A stretch of DNA of 64,000 nt from Pseudisothecium myosuroides (taxonomy: Eukaryota; Streptophyta; Bryopsida; Hypnales; Lembophyllaceae), in the NCBI GenBank assembly GCA_951799445.1, contig OX637295.1, positions 17,360,001 through 17,424,000 of the forward strand, in the 5' to 3' direction. Positions 21,348 through 33,151 of the stretch are shown here, one piece after another; position 1 is the stretch's first letter, and every line of letters begins with the position of its first letter. The position numbers were made by a program, and so were the translations under genes. A model generated the notes under the pieces. The model worked only from the letters and a program-made list of their open reading frames with translations. It searched no databases and was not told the DNA's origin.

Positions 21348-21854
21348 TTTGATTGCTGCATTGACCAAGTGTGGGTCAAATTAATTCATGGCGCCTCCGA
21401 AGACCATAGGTGAGGGCTTTGTGATAGGATTTCATCCAATTATTTCATCCGACATTCACGATGAAAACCAAAACCGCAACAAGTGAGCACTCTTCCTCAA
21501 TGTGACCTAGACAATTAATTGCAATTTGAAGTTGCTAGTACATGTTGTTAAGATGCATTGGAAATTGATTTTCATTTACCAACCAGCCAACAAAACTGGC
21601 AGTCTAATAATAGAGTCCATGCTAAGAAGCTGGTGACACTTTCAGGCACACAGCTTGCGCTGAGCATAAAAAGATCAAGATAGCTTATAAAACCATGCGA
21701 ACACTGCATAGTTGTGAATTTAAAAACTTCACAGGCTAAGGAAGAAGAAATCACAAGTCCTTCTATGTATACATAATCTACAAAAAGTATATGGACATAC
21801 AACATTGATAAGAAACATAACATTAGGAATACAAGGATGCTGTTGCATTCAGAT
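21348..21854. other. Intergenic DNA between transposon remnants and Trx-like exon
   Basis: No gene or structured repeat recognised; the counterpart is 51181-51687. Confidence 0.4.
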
Positions 21855-22013
21855 TTATGACAAAGGACACATCGTGCTCAAGCCAGTGACCTTCACGATG
21901 GGGTCAAAGACCTTGGCCCACTGGTCCGCGCTTCAGCTCTCATGAGTTCCAGCCACTGCAACTCCATTGACTAGATAGGTTGGCATGCCGACCTCTCCTG
22001 TGGAGCATCCATA
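21855..22013 (-). pseudogene. Terminal exon of a thioredoxin-fold gene, broken copy (unit 1)
   Basis: The minus strand after an AG acceptor (ttgttcag|TATGGATGC) reads YGCSTGEVGMPTYLVNG..., then a piece ending STMCPLS. The cis-Pro-like GMPTYLVNGV and a later WxKVFDPIVK resemble the last exon of plant DsbA/thioredoxin-like proteins. In this copy the Trp codon after AGTHES is TGA, so the exon is truncated; the unit 2 copy keeps TGG. No upstream exons were recognised, so it is probably a gene fragment carried in the duplicated unit. Confidence 0.5.
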
Positions 22014-23420
22014 CTGAACAATCCACACGCAATCACAACACCAAGTCAGAAGGGAAATCAATGAGAGCAGTAAATCAGAATTTTGGCATTTTCAAAACGA
22101 TTATAGCACTTTTCAGCAATGAGGAGTATGCCAACTTTTTCCATTCTGAAATGGAATCCAAATTCTAGAGAGAGTAAAAATAGAATTGGAGATGCTCTCT
22201 ACAAATGAGAAAATGAATTAGTACAAATCCTGCTTAATTTATTCTCACTAATATCAAGTCAAAAGGGGAATCAGAATTTATTTGGTTGTATTGATTTCAT
22301 TGTTGGAGACAGTGGAGTGTGTTTTTTGTAGGAGAGAATTCGGCAGAGGATGGGTGAGACATCTGAGGAGGAACTTGTGGCATTCCATTCTTTGTCAGTG
22401 AGTGGATCAGAGTGTGTTTCTGGGTGATAATTCTGTGAGGGCTTGGAGGAAAAATGCTTGCATTCTCTCCGGCATACTTTTAATGAAGGAAGGTATGGAG
22501 TTGCTCAAGAGATGTTGTATTGTCTTCCACATTGATTTTTGCCGTACTCTAATTTACCTTGAATTCTTACCAATTTCAAATGCTAACTCATTTGACCAAA
22601 TCACATTGCACCAATCCTCAAATTAAATTCCAAATTCCATGAGCTTAAGTAAATGCAAGCCTATCTTTTTAATGCTTGTCATTAAGATAAGGCTTTTTTT
22701 TATTGTTAAATGCAATTTCAAAAGCCCATCTCAAATAGAGATGACTGTATTGTGGTATGATATACATAATTCAAGTGACTTGATATTTCTGACAATGGTT
22801 GTCTTCTATTGTTTGTAACAAAAAGCAACAACATCCTAACACCACAATCAAACATGTTTCAATGCCTACCACATTGACTTTTCAAGGCCTCTACATAGAC
22901 CTTCCAAATTGTCAAAACTATGAAAATAATCAAGCATGGAACATTCAAGACCACTCCAATTAATGTCCTTGCATTTCATCCTGCTCTTATGCATCCCCAC
23001 AACACGACTCTTCTCTTCAATACCCAACAATCATTCTACATGTCATGGTGTACAATCTAACTTCTCAAGAGTTCGTCAATTGATCTTGTGACAACCAAAA
23101 GAGTAGTCAAAGTCTTGGAAGTTCAAAAACAACAATTGTCTTCTATACAAGCTAATTTCTCATAATTTTGCTCACTACACTGCAATGACATTGGATGTTG
23201 CACTCTCTGAACCTTTAAGCACTATGAAATGCAATGAACAATTGCTATAGAAGTGCCACAAGTAGCTCAAGAAGCTAAACAATCAAAGATCCATTTTTTA
23301 AACTTGGGACAACACATTTTACTAAAGCTAATCATATTCTGTAATTAGTGAAATTTTTCCATGATAGATTGGTGAGGATTAATGACCACTTGACGGCTTG
23401 ACAAAGTGCAAGTCAGTAGT
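22014..23420. other. Intergenic DNA before P450 copy 2
   Basis: No gene supported. A 74-codon frame at 22402-22626 (unit 2: 52235-52459) resembles nothing known. From 23171 the sequence corresponds to base 1 of the window. Confidence 0.45.
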
Positions 23421-23436
23421 TTTGTGGGAAGGCGGC

Positions 23437-25250
23437 TCAACTCGAGGGAGCTAGAGTCAGCTGAACAAGGTCCCACCGTAAAAATTCCAATTCTTTTTGG
23501 ACCCTACTATACAATACAATACACTGAGTCCATGAATTATCTACCAAGGTTATCTTCACATGTAAACCATTATCGAGCAACAAGATCGACATTTGGCGGT
23601 ATTTGACAACACCAGTGCCTGGCTCCAACTGGAACTTGAAGAACCGGCATAGAACGGCAAGACACATTCGCAGCTGCAGCATGGCCGAGTCCTTTCCAAG
23701 GCAAATCCGAGAGTCCTGCATTGTCATGTCCACCACAAGGCTGTCAAAAGTGAGGAACTCCGAGAATCGCAAAATTCGTTGCTTGAAGTCCTCGTCTTCC
23801 CCACTTCGGGTCTCATCGGGCTCAGATTTGTTGTCGGCGATATTCACAGCTTGTGGCTTGGTGTCTAGAGCCAGAAGCTCCTGGAAAATTTGGTCATCAA
23901 ATAAAGTGACGGCAATGGTGTCTCTTCCGGCCAATACAAAATTCAGGAGAATATCACGAAAGTACTTGTCGGTGAACTGCTGCTCTCCTTCTTCGTTCAA
24001 GAGCATGAACCGGGTGAAGAGGTTGCTTTTCCCCTGCATGATGGGTTGCATGTCAGCATGAGAATGATGGAGACTTTGGAACGGGGCAGTGCGGGTGCAC
24101 GTGCTCCTAGTTTGGGGCTGTGTAGGGCTGTGTAGGCCTCGGAAATTCCATGGCCAATCACAACCCTTGCACATCCAGGCGCAGTTTATGGAATAATGTA
24201 GTGCCTGAGCTACAATATTTTGAATTCAATTGTGAATTTCGTTAATTGGCATGATTGTTGACACCACAAATTGTGACGCCACAAAGCTCCATAAACTACG
24301 ACTGGTACAGATTTACGTTTCAGACTGCACCCCGAAAAGTGCCAAAGTTGTGGAATTCCGTCAAATTGAACAGAATTGGAAATGTCATTGTGTCTGGATT
24401 TTCTGGATTTCTCATTGAAGTATTGAAGATTCATTGCCACCTTCTATCTTCAGATCTTTGCAAGTCTTTGGGTTCAACAAAAACCTCATATCACATTATT
24501 TGGGAAGACTCTGAAAGGGCAAATCTTGGAGGAAATTTAATGTGCACTTACCGAAATATAAAAGATCCTCTTTCTTAAGCCCTCTTGTGCTCGCAGTCAG
24601 CTCCGCTTTTCTGGCCTTGATGACACTGTAAATGAATTCGTCCATCCTCTTCGCGCTGGCCACCACAGCAGCCTCGTTGCCCACGTTGAAAGCTCGCTGC
24701 AGCTTCAAAAAGGGATTAAAAACCTACTGGTACTGACCTCATTTGTGAAATCAAACGCCAAGTTGAACGGCAAGGCGAACGGCAAGTTGGGCAGCCCCGG
24801 ATTCCGGATGCCAATCTCGTACCGAAACCCAGTTTTGAAGGTAGAATCCAACGTAAACCTCATGAACAAGTCCTGTAATGACAACGTGCATTGCAATCAA
24901 CACATGCTGGCACAAGTCTTCCAACTCCGAGTAGAAAACCGTGTTGAGAGAAACAAGTTATGGGTGACAAACGTGATATTTTCTGTGACGTGAAAACGTC
25001 AAATTCAACGCAAACTCCATCGAGAGGCTGACCTGCATGTCTAGTGGTTGCTGCGTCATAAAAGCGTTGGTGATGAGAAATGCAGCTTTCACGGAGTAAT
25101 CTCGAAAGACCACAGTGCTGAAATCTCGAAGCTTTTGGGAAGCAAATTCCAAGCTCGCAACCTTGCGCTGCTGCTTCCAGCTCTCCCCATCAACGTTGAA
25201 AATGCCATCTCCCAGAAATATCTCAAGATTTTCGTGAAACATTTTCCCCT
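23437..25250 (-). pseudogene. CYP704-like P450 pseudogene, copy 2, internally deleted
   Basis: Same P450 as at 430-3253, but shortened. 25240-25030 keeps the C-helix in frame with the normal arginine (GESWKQQRKVASLEF). 24896-24705 carries LQDLFMRFTLDSTFKTGFRY. 23437-24174 is a 245-codon open frame joining the I-helix (LAGRDTIAVT) directly to the heme loop (DSRICLGKDSAMLQ). Relative to copy 1, about 36 bp of the I-helix and about 666 bp holding ETVR, the PERW exon and most of the last intron are gone. The joined frame reads through residual intron sequence (VVDMTMQ). Without the ExxR and PERW elements it cannot fold as a P450. The N-terminal exon is absent here too. Confidence 0.8.
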
Positions 25251-25621
25251 GACTCAATTAGCACCAATTCGAAAACTTGCCATCACGTCTCTAAGCACTC
25301 AGGCTAATGAAAGACTATAAATTTACAGTGTGAAGCAAATGATACTTTCGCTAATTACGTACTCAGGGAAATCAGAGACTTTGAGTCCCGTGATTTTTAT
25401 TTGGTCATATGTTTGGTTCTTATGGAGCTAGAACCAACTGATGGACTAGAATAGTTCCCTTAGGGACAACAATTGGACTACCTAGGTTTTTGCTTCAATG
25501 ACCACCTATTATACATCTTTTTTGCTGAAAAATGAGTTGACTTAAATATGTGTGAATTTTTTTCTAATTTGCCGTTCTATTGGAATTTTTTTGGTAAAAT
25601 TGATTGGTCTAAATTTGTGCA

Positions 25622-25906
25622 ATGATCAAAGGAATCACATTGGGTATACTTACCTTATTAGAGAAAGCAATATATGATTGTGAGATCTCTCCAAAATCCC
25701 TGGGTCCAAGTCTTTTCTTCAAGCTTTCTACTCTCAACCACAATTATATTCTTTTTGGTGATCTCCATAAGCATTTCTTAGATAATGGAGCTAATGATAG
25801 CATTATAAAAATCTTGCCAAATTTCAATTCAAGAAACAAGATGCAGAAGGCTTATGATTTATTAGCATACGTGAAGAACCCAAAACATAGACAAGCCTAT
25901 TCTTAA
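25622..25906 (+). CDS. Unrecognised 94-aa reading frame, copy 2
   Basis: Counterpart of 3623-3907 with about a dozen amino-acid changes and no frame break. Almost identical to 55450-55734 (I/T differences near the start). Same caveats: no domain, no clear gene structure, possibly part of a repeat. Confidence 0.25.
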   Translation: MIKGITLGILTLLEKAIYDCEISPKSLGPSLFFKLSTLNHNYILFGDLHKHFLDNGANDSIIKILPNFNSRNKMQKAYDLLAYVKNPKHRQAYS

Positions 25907-28595
25907 CATCAATAGCAAAAACTTGGTGATCATCAAATGTAAGATAATTATACAACCCTTGCCCCAAATCAACCCCTCCAAATTCTTTCTTGAAATGTTC
26001 AAATTTAAAACCTGAGAAACTTTAATCGATTTTAGGTACACCTACAATTAGATCTCTAAAAGTTTATAGTTCATTCATACAATAGAGTTAATTGTAAAGT
26101 GTGTGCAATGCAAGATCAAAATAAGCAATTGACCATAGTTGAAGTTTTTTAGTTCTAGCAGTTGAAAATAATGAATTTAAAAATAAAAAAATACAATTTT
26201 TGGATAAGACATGTAATTACTATGAATTTTCAAAGAAGAACTCCCTAGGCCACTAAAAGTATCACATAGCTTGGTCCTAATATCAAAATGTAGAGAATCA
26301 ACAATCAATCAATGGCAATTAACTATAGAAACAGTTTAATTACACTTTAGAGGGCACTTTCAATAAAAGTATACTTGTAAGGAATGAAGCCAAGGATGAT
26401 TTGGGAAGCTTTCACCTTAATGTGTTTGATTGACTTCCCCACTGCATTGAAACGTTTCCTTGCCCCTTGCAAATTGGATCTCCAAGAATGAATTTAATTT
26501 ACTCTTGAAAGAATCATTGGATGGTTGGGAAGTTACAACGTTGGAGGCTTTCCTCTTTGGAAGAGCATAATGGCCCCCTACAGTTGATTAACCCTCAAAG
26601 GTTGGGCCTATGACCATTAATTTCAAGTCTCATTGTCCATCACTCTATTTGTTGCTATTTTGCAACAAGATATGATAAAAAAAAATTGTATACTTATTTT
26701 TAAAGGTGAAATCAGATCTCTACTACAAGTAAAAAAATTCAATTTTTTTGGAAATTTTTGAAATTATTGTGAATTTTTTGGTAAATAAATGAAGAAGATT
26801 CATATTACATACAAAGTATACTTGAAAATTTTGAAATTTTCACCATAGATGTTTAAAATAGTTTATAACATCATAATATAGAGCAAAATTATCATGTCAC
26901 TCTAAAATTAAAAAATCAATAAACTATGGTTGTAAGCTCTTGAAATTTTTAAATTTTTCAAATTTGTAATTGGAGTGGAAACTTCATTTAATAAGCTTTA
27001 TTTCATTAGTCGGATTCAAATTCATAAAGTATCATTTTGATTGCTAAAATTCGCAACAAGGGTAAATAGCAATAAATGGCCAAAATACAATATTAGGAGG
27101 CTCTGTGGATTAAGCAAATTCTTCTTTAAAAAAGTCACTAATGCTATAATGATAGAATTTGTAATGATATTCACTAAAAATGTACTCAAGCAAATTTTCA
27201 AAAAAGACTGGATGAAAAAATAAAAAAATTCCATCCTACAGTCTCAAGTGAAGTCATCCAAAGGACTCTTTGGGTCTTAGGCAATATTTTAGGGTTAATA
27301 ATGTTCCCCAATGTTGGATACTTATCTTATGCATGTTGTCGTAAGGTTGGTAAAACCGTGAGGCTCTCTACCACTAGGACTGCAAGGTACAATAGAACTT
27401 CTATAAAGTGAACTTCTATAAGCCAATAATTTCTCTCAGGTGATATTATTCTTGCAGTCTTGGCCTAGATTCATTGAAGATGCACAAAATAAGTTAAAGA
27501 ACAATCAAATTTTTTTTATTGAATTTGGAATCTAGATGTCACTTTAATATACATGACTTCAATCCAAAAGTGCCACAAAATTGCAACCCACTGAAAAATC
27601 TTCAAACGTCATTAATGCCCCAAACTGTCTTTGATCCCTCACAACCCAAACTAGGGGATCAAAAGTGTCTTCACAGTCCAATTCAAAGTGTTGTAACTTT
27701 TGCATCAAATGCCCAAATTCAATAAAACTTGTAGGGAAATTTGCGCTCTTTCTTCTAGTTTGTGTGTTAAAATTTTCAGATCAATCCAAGATATACTGAT
27801 TGTTTGGAAGCCAATCATAGTTCACAAGTTCAATTTGAATTCACCAAACTGCATTTGATGGTTGCTACTTCAAGGGCTTGTATTTCCTACATCCAATGTT
27901 TGTATTCAATCAAATTTGTTAAAATTATGTTCTCCTTGAAGTCTAGTTATTGTGGTAAAAATTTCATGTCAATACAAGTTGTTTTGAATGTTTGGGAGCG
28001 ATTCAAAGTTCAAACCCCTAACATCTTTGGATTACAGTGAACTTCGGCGGTTTCTTTCTTCTTCATACAATGTCTGATTTCAATAAAAAAAAATTGGAAA
28101 AATTGCGCATACTAGTCTAGTTGTGTGGCTAAAATTTCATAACAATCCAAGAAGTTCCAAGAGTGACTAAGAAGCATTTTAGTAGAAGGAGGTTCAACCT
28201 TAGATGTGTTTTTTGCAACTTTTCTTGCTATTTTTTGACATTTCAGCGCCATTTTGCAGACACAGTGAGATTTGAATGATAATTTTTTTCACCAATGTGT
28301 TTGTATGCTGGTTATGAGTCACTTTACAGTTAAAATTTTTTTCATTTGAGTAGGTTTAGAAACCAAATTTCACCTCCAAATGTGTTGCTAGGAAAATTTC
28401 AGCATCCTTTTTCAACATCCTAAAACATTATAATCTTGCAATCTATGTGGCCAAATGACTCCAAAATTAAATTCCCATCATCTACAACACATGCACTACA
28501 GGATTATACAGTTGAAATCTCTATAGCTTAGTGACATTTAGATCTATAACACTTCAAAAGCAATGATGCTTTTGAACCTCCAAAAGGCCTTGGGC
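25907..28595. other. AT-rich intergenic DNA, unit 1
   Basis: No gene supported. Short frames are scattered, none with recognisable domains. From about 26110 the sequence is absent from the older copy at the left of the window. The counterpart in the next unit is 55735-58425. Confidence 0.4.
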
Positions 28596-29400
28596 TTTGA
28601 GGGGTTAAAGCAATAACCTCTCTAATGTAATACCGGTACTCTCCTCCGCCGACCCCTGGGCTATTTCCTTATGGAAGTTCTACTGTACTAGAGTAGGCTC
28701 CGTCTTCTTCTAAGCGGTTAGTGTGAACGGGGATCTTTCTGAAATCGTCGGGTACTGATGAAGGCTCTGCCACTAATGAGTTACGGAGCCATGAAACTGA
28801 GGATCCGACACCACGGAAGTGTCGGTCTGCACTCGGAGTAAGTGAATTGCGTGGACGCAGCTTCACCGAAATCGATGGCAAGTAAGCTTAAGTTAGTCGG
28901 GTAGTACTGACTGTTCCAGCCCAGGAAAATCTGCAGGAGATGGGATACGATGTCACCAGAGTCAGTCTGTGGATCAGGTAAGTTAAGGCATGTATGGGAG
29001 GCAACCCATTCTTGACCACTTAAAAGGATTTCCACGTATCTGCAAGGCTACTATCGTGATTGGGTAAATTATAGTCTGTTTAGCAATAGATTGCGGAAGG
29101 TTTCCATAATTTTCCAGATTTTTTTTCCTCAAAAAATAATCATTGTGATTTTTTCAGCGGAAGATTCTATTCCTCCCGTACCAGTGATATAGGGCTTGCT
29201 ATTTCCGACCATGGGATAGTTTCAATATTGAGAGTCTTGTACCCAATCAAAGTGCACCACAATTGCCTCGGGAACCGTGCCATACTTAATCACTGCTCTC
29301 TCCTTGCATCACGGAAAGTGAACGGTCTACATACCCAGAGTGGGACGCTGATTAGGAATGAAGTGCCTCCCATAAGGTAACTACAGCCAATTTCGACCCT
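28596..29400. other. Compositionally distinct island of unknown origin, unit 1
   Basis: About 0.8 kb of balanced base composition within very AT-rich surroundings. Minus-strand frames at 28669-28881 and 28781-29035 are open but show no known domain. A local palindrome (ccgacaccacggaagtgtcgg, 28807-28827) could form a hairpin. The texture recalls organelle or structured-RNA sequence, but I could not match it to a gene. The counterpart is 58430-59230. Confidence 0.3.
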
Positions 29401-29803
29401 TTTCTAAAACTGTCCCCTAGAGATTCTTGCCTGAATTGTACTCCCACTATTCATGAGAGTCTAGGGTCGGTTTTAGAAATGCCTATTTTCAGCACTTTGA
29501 GTATTCATAGTTTATTCATACGGTGTCCAAAAAATGCATTCTCAAAGAATCTAGGATCCCCTCTAGACTACCAACAAGAGATGCCCTACATAAACAATTT
29601 TTCCAATATAATAATGAGAACCATGCTGAAATCAGTTGAATTGCTTAAATGGTCGATTTTAGGTGCAGTTACCTTAGGAGGTATGGGATCCATAACGCGT
29701 CCATTTCAGAGCTGGAAATTAAATTAATTTGGAGAGGTTAAACTTCTTAAAATACTTTTTAAGAAAATCTTTTTTGAAAGACAAATAGAAAATCGGCATC
29801 TAA
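29401..29803. other. Intergenic DNA
   Basis: No gene seen; it holds an 82-codon frame (29479-29727) that is also open at 59303-59551 but has no recognisable domain. Confidence 0.35.
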
Positions 29804-30596
29804 AGGCCGCTTTACACCTAGAGACCGGGTCGATTCTCCTTCAAGCGGACTGCACTAAATTTCAGTTCCTTTTGGGCTAGAGGCCACCCTCAAGTATCCA
29901 TTAGAATAAGATTATAACGGGGGCCAATTCTCCCATACGTAAAGGCCTTGAGGCCAAGAAGCCAGGCCAATTCAAGAAAATTTACAAAAAAGAGTGAAAA
30001 CTGAAATTTTAAAAATACACAAAATAGTGAAATTAGATTGCCTTAACAATTAGGTTGCCTTGCTCCAAGAAAGTTACTTTACAAGCCATCAAAACCAACA
30101 AATATTTCTATAGATATTTTCATATGTACACATGGAGGTTCATGAGCCCCAATTACAACAATACTTAATTCAAAAGTAATACATTTTTGTAAAAAGCACT
30201 AAATATTTATATAGTGTCAAATGTCGAGAAATTAGTATGGGGCAACCTAATTTCACTATTTTATCATGTAGAGGCCGGGCCAATTCCTCTTGAGGCCGAT
30301 TGCACAAAACCCAACGGATGTGATTTGTTGAAAAAGATAATATTTTATAAAATAAATTGAAAAAATTGAAATCTAACATTGGCCCTGAGGCCAAGAATTT
30401 TTGGTGCACCCAATTCAGCGAGCTTGAGCTATGTCAGAGCATGTCTTTATTGAATAAAAAATTCATTCTACCAAATTGGCTTGGCGTCTAGGTGTAAAGG
30501 GTTTGGGGCTGATTTCAGCCTTTTGTCCAATCACAAGTGAGGATTCTTGGCCTCTGACACATCCTATTGGCCCGGCCTCTAAGTGTAAAGCGGCCG
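29804..30596. mobile_element. 793-bp TIR element with GGGCCGCTTTACAC ends, unit 1
   Basis: Terminal inverted repeats of about 25 bp: left GGCCGCTTTACACCTAGAG..CCGGG, right (reverse complement) GGCCGCTTTACACTTAGAGG. An internal copy of the left-end motif (agaggccgggccaattcctc) lies near 30272. In this copy the outermost base at each end is mutated; in the 59628 copy both ends read GGG/CCC. Flanks are TAA and TAC, so a 3-bp TWA-type duplication typical of PIF/Harbinger is possible but imperfect. No transposase. Confidence 0.7.
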
Positions 30597-30816
30597 TACC
30601 TAAGTCGTTTTGTATTTCTCGAAACTTTGTGGAATTAGTTATGAATTTTTGAAGTTGAAACGTAGTGGTCACTAAAAATGTCCACCTCATGAAATGCACA
30701 CTATTTGTACATTGTTGATGCAATGAGAAAAAGAATTGAATTCTTACTTTGGAAGGCATTTTTAGAGCTTGAATACTTTATGGACCCCCTACCTTACTCA
30801 AAATGGCTTCCTACTA

Positions 30817-31080
30817 TATTTTTTTTTGAATAAATGAAAAAATAATACCATTGTATGAAAAAAAATAAAAAAATAACAATAGCCAACCTATGGAGCTAGC
30901 AAATGAAGAAGGAATGAGCATAAAAGACAAAAAAAGACAAGCAAAGAAGCAAAAAACTAAACTAAACAAAAGAACACGAGGGAGGCCCCTTCTTGCTCCA
31001 AATAATAGCAGCGCCACTCCTACTAGCTAAAATCGATGATTGAAGCCAAACACTATCAAACTTAGTCCAAATGGAGTTGG
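30817..31080 (-). mobile_element. Possible 3' end of a LINE-type retrotransposon, unit 1
   Basis: Read on the minus strand, a T-rich 3'-UTR-like stretch leads to CAATGGTATTATTTTTTCATTTATTC and a short poly(A), a layout common at plant L1 3' ends. No reverse transcriptase is present and no target duplication was verified. An A-rich low-complexity stretch is the alternative explanation. Confidence 0.3.
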
Positions 31081-31980
31081 CCTTGTGAGGACGTTGTCGA
31101 ACTTTGAGCTCCCTACTATTGGAGACCAATTGTACTTTCTTTGCATTCTAATGTAGTTATAATTGCACGAGGAGTTGAATTGGAGTTGAAAGGGGTGGAT
31201 TTGGATTGAGTAATCACCATTTGAATCTTCTAGGAATATTCCCATGGAAAAAAGTTCCTTCATTATTCTACCATTTGGAGGGACACTTTGGGATTACCAT
31301 TACAATTGTGTAGGAAGTCTAAAGAACCACAATGAAATCCAAAAAGACATGCCAATAGTCTTCCCTAGGGACAACAACGGGAAGCTATATATTTTTGCTT
31401 TGACTACCTATAATGAATATTTTCTTATTACTGAACAATGAGTTGATTGAAATGTGTATGAAAAACTCTTGAATTTGTCATTCTATTGCAACAAAGAAAT
31501 TGTGAAATAGGTCAATCAAAATATTTGCAGTGACCAAAGAGTCTACAATGGATACACATACCTTATACTAGCTCTCAAGTATCGATTGATGGTCCTTGTG
31601 GTTACTAGTGTGGAATAGTAACAAGTTCTACCGTACGTCTAGGTCAGTTTCGTAAATAACTAGGCAAATTTTGGATTGTGTCTTAAATTTAAAAAAAATC
31701 TACAACTATTTTTGGAAATCTGAAAAAATTTCAAGAGAAGATCTTAGAAAATTTCAAAGGAAAATTTCAACTATTTCTAAAAATAAGAGAAAACCAGGAA
31801 AAATCAAAAACAGGTTGTCGAATTGTTGAAATGTGAAAATTAAATTATTTTGACAACAAGTTGCCAAATCAGACCTAAACGTACGGTAGTATCAAAAGTC
31901 CTTTTCTTGGACCAAGGCTCAGCTTAGACCTCACCAGGTCTTCATCAACAAGACTCAAGGAGTCAGGGTGCCAAGCTCTA
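31081..31980. other. Intergenic DNA with diverged dispersed repeat
   Basis: 31350-31560 is a diverged relative of 3430-3640 (gggacaacaa, tttttgctttgact, gagttgattgaaat). A 65-codon frame (31244-31441) overlaps it without a recognisable domain. The rest shows no gene. The counterpart is 60906-61804. Confidence 0.4.
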
Positions 31981-32065
31981 AATTTTTCACCAAGGCAGAT
32001 GAATGTACAAATCTGCCCCTATTGTTGAAGTGGTTAATTTTTCACCAAGGCGGATGGCTGCATCA
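31981..32065. repeat. 55-bp minisatellite, about 1.5 units
   Basis: The unit starts aatttttcaccaaggcagat at 31981 and again at 32036, the second partly diverged. The equivalent site in the next duplication has one extra full unit (61805, 61860, 61915). Confidence 0.8.
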
Positions 32066-32387
32066 CAATCCTCAGCTAAACAAAAGGGTCCCTGTTCCCA
32101 ATGAAATATGAACTCAAATTTTCCAAGTTCTTCTTGGGGGACGTTAAACCCGCCCCACGAAGTGGGACTAGTAGGGTGGATTTGTACGCTGGGGGAAAAC
32201 TCACGATTTTCTTATTTGCCACATATGATAAAATTTGCAAATTTTGAATTCATATTTCCAATCAGAGGCTCTACATTAGCTCGGGAAGGGTCTAGAACAT
32301 ACCCTAAACACGGCACAAAATAATATATTTTCTGAAACTTTTACCCCGAGAACACAAAATCTACCCTGCCCTCTCCGGGAAAAATTG

Positions 32388-32549
32388 GAGCTGGCTCGAC
32401 CAGGGTCTTTTATTGTGTCAGTCATAACATGAATGAAATGAGAGCTGGCTTGACCAGGGTCTTCATTGTGTCAGTCTTAAAACATTAAAGAAACGAGAGC
32501 TGGCTGGGTCTTCATTGAGTGTGTCAGTCCTAAAACATTAAAGAAATGG
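32388..32549. repeat. Three tandem ~54-55 bp repeats upstream of the NLR2 island
   Basis: Starts at 32388, 32442 and 32497, each beginning gagctggct and containing gggtctt, attgtgtcagt or a close variant, and (second and third) aaaacattaaagaaa. The older copy near 4553-4615 has only one such unit. It repeats at 62267-62428. Being just upstream of the GC-richer island, it could be regulatory. Confidence 0.75.
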
Positions 32550-32579
32550 ACTGTCATCTGTGCAGTACTGTTGTCTGCA

Positions 32580-33151
32580 CTCCATGATGGCCGGCCCACG
32601 TGCTCAGTTCAACGGTATACTTATGGCCAGCCCTTCACCGTTACTTTGGCTTCGGGAGAGCTTTGCTGGGGGTTGTTTCTGCCGTCGATTTGGCGACCTG
32701 CTGTTTGCGAAACTTCGTCTCAGACTGAGTCTTGTTGTGGTGCCCAGACCAGCTTGATTGTGTGGAAGTTGGCGTACTATTCCAGAGGAGATTGTTTGTT
32801 TCAAAGATCGACCTAGCGCTGTACTTATGTTTCTACGATTTTGGTTGGTTGGAGTCGTTTGATTCCTGCGGTTGGACGAGCTTGAGCGGTGAGGTTGCAA
32901 GCGATTGGGTGCGGCATCTGCAGCTACTCGGAGGTGGAGTCTTTGCTTATTTGGATTCGCTGTGGAGTGAAACATTTCGATCTGTTCAAGAGCACGCGGG
33001 TTTCGATTGTCGGTGTGTTGAAGGAATCAGCTTGGAACGGATTGGCTGCAACGAAGTGCTCCTCTTCTCACGCAAAGAACGCAGCGACTTGTTTGGTACC
33101 AATTCATTCCTTCTTTCTCATGTGGTGGTAGAGTTGAGGGCACAGAGGTAA
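32580..33151 (+). promoter_or_regulatory. GC-richer island upstream of NLR2
   Basis: Begins GGCCGGCC then CACGTG, as at 4652. A 139-codon frame (32732-33151) is open here and identical at 62611-63030, but broken in the unit 1 copy, which argues against a conserved protein. The end 'acagaggtaacatg' could serve as a splice donor (AG|GTAACA), giving a non-coding first exon spliced to the acceptor before NLR2. Inferred only. Confidence 0.35.

Larger units (their letters stand above)
4800..32700 (+). repeat. Tandem segmental duplication, unit 1 (~27.9 kb)
   Basis: Direct repeat with unit 2. Offset is about 27.90 kb before the NLR, 27.92 kb at its start, 29.79 kb after the LRR array and 29.83 kb across the P450. 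Gene order and orientation are the same. The left edge is placed where similarity to unit 2 rises sharply, around 4.7-4.9 kb; the exact breakpoint is not resolvable by eye. Confidence 0.85.

Noticed and set aside
22402..22626. 74-codon plus-strand frame (also 52235-52459)
   Set aside because: No domain or gene context; differences between copies are too few to judge selection.
23603..24061. 152-codon plus-strand frame opposite the P450 (also 53435-53893)
   Set aside because: Complement of the P450 remnant; P450 motifs are on the minus strand.
28596..29400. Confident call of an organelle group II intron fragment
   Set aside because: Base composition and a hairpin are suggestive, but I could not identify a domain V or a known organelle gene; kept only as an open question.
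32604..32975. Arg/Ser/Gln-rich 123-codon minus-strand frame (also 4728-5078 and 62483-62854)
   Set aside because: Antisense to the above frame; low-complexity composition and no conserved ends suggest a by-product of base composition.
32732..33151. 139-codon plus-strand frame in the GC-richer island, identical at 62611-63030
   Set aside because: The unit 1 copy is broken, no domain is recognisable, and overlapping frames are open on the other strand as expected of GC-richer DNA.
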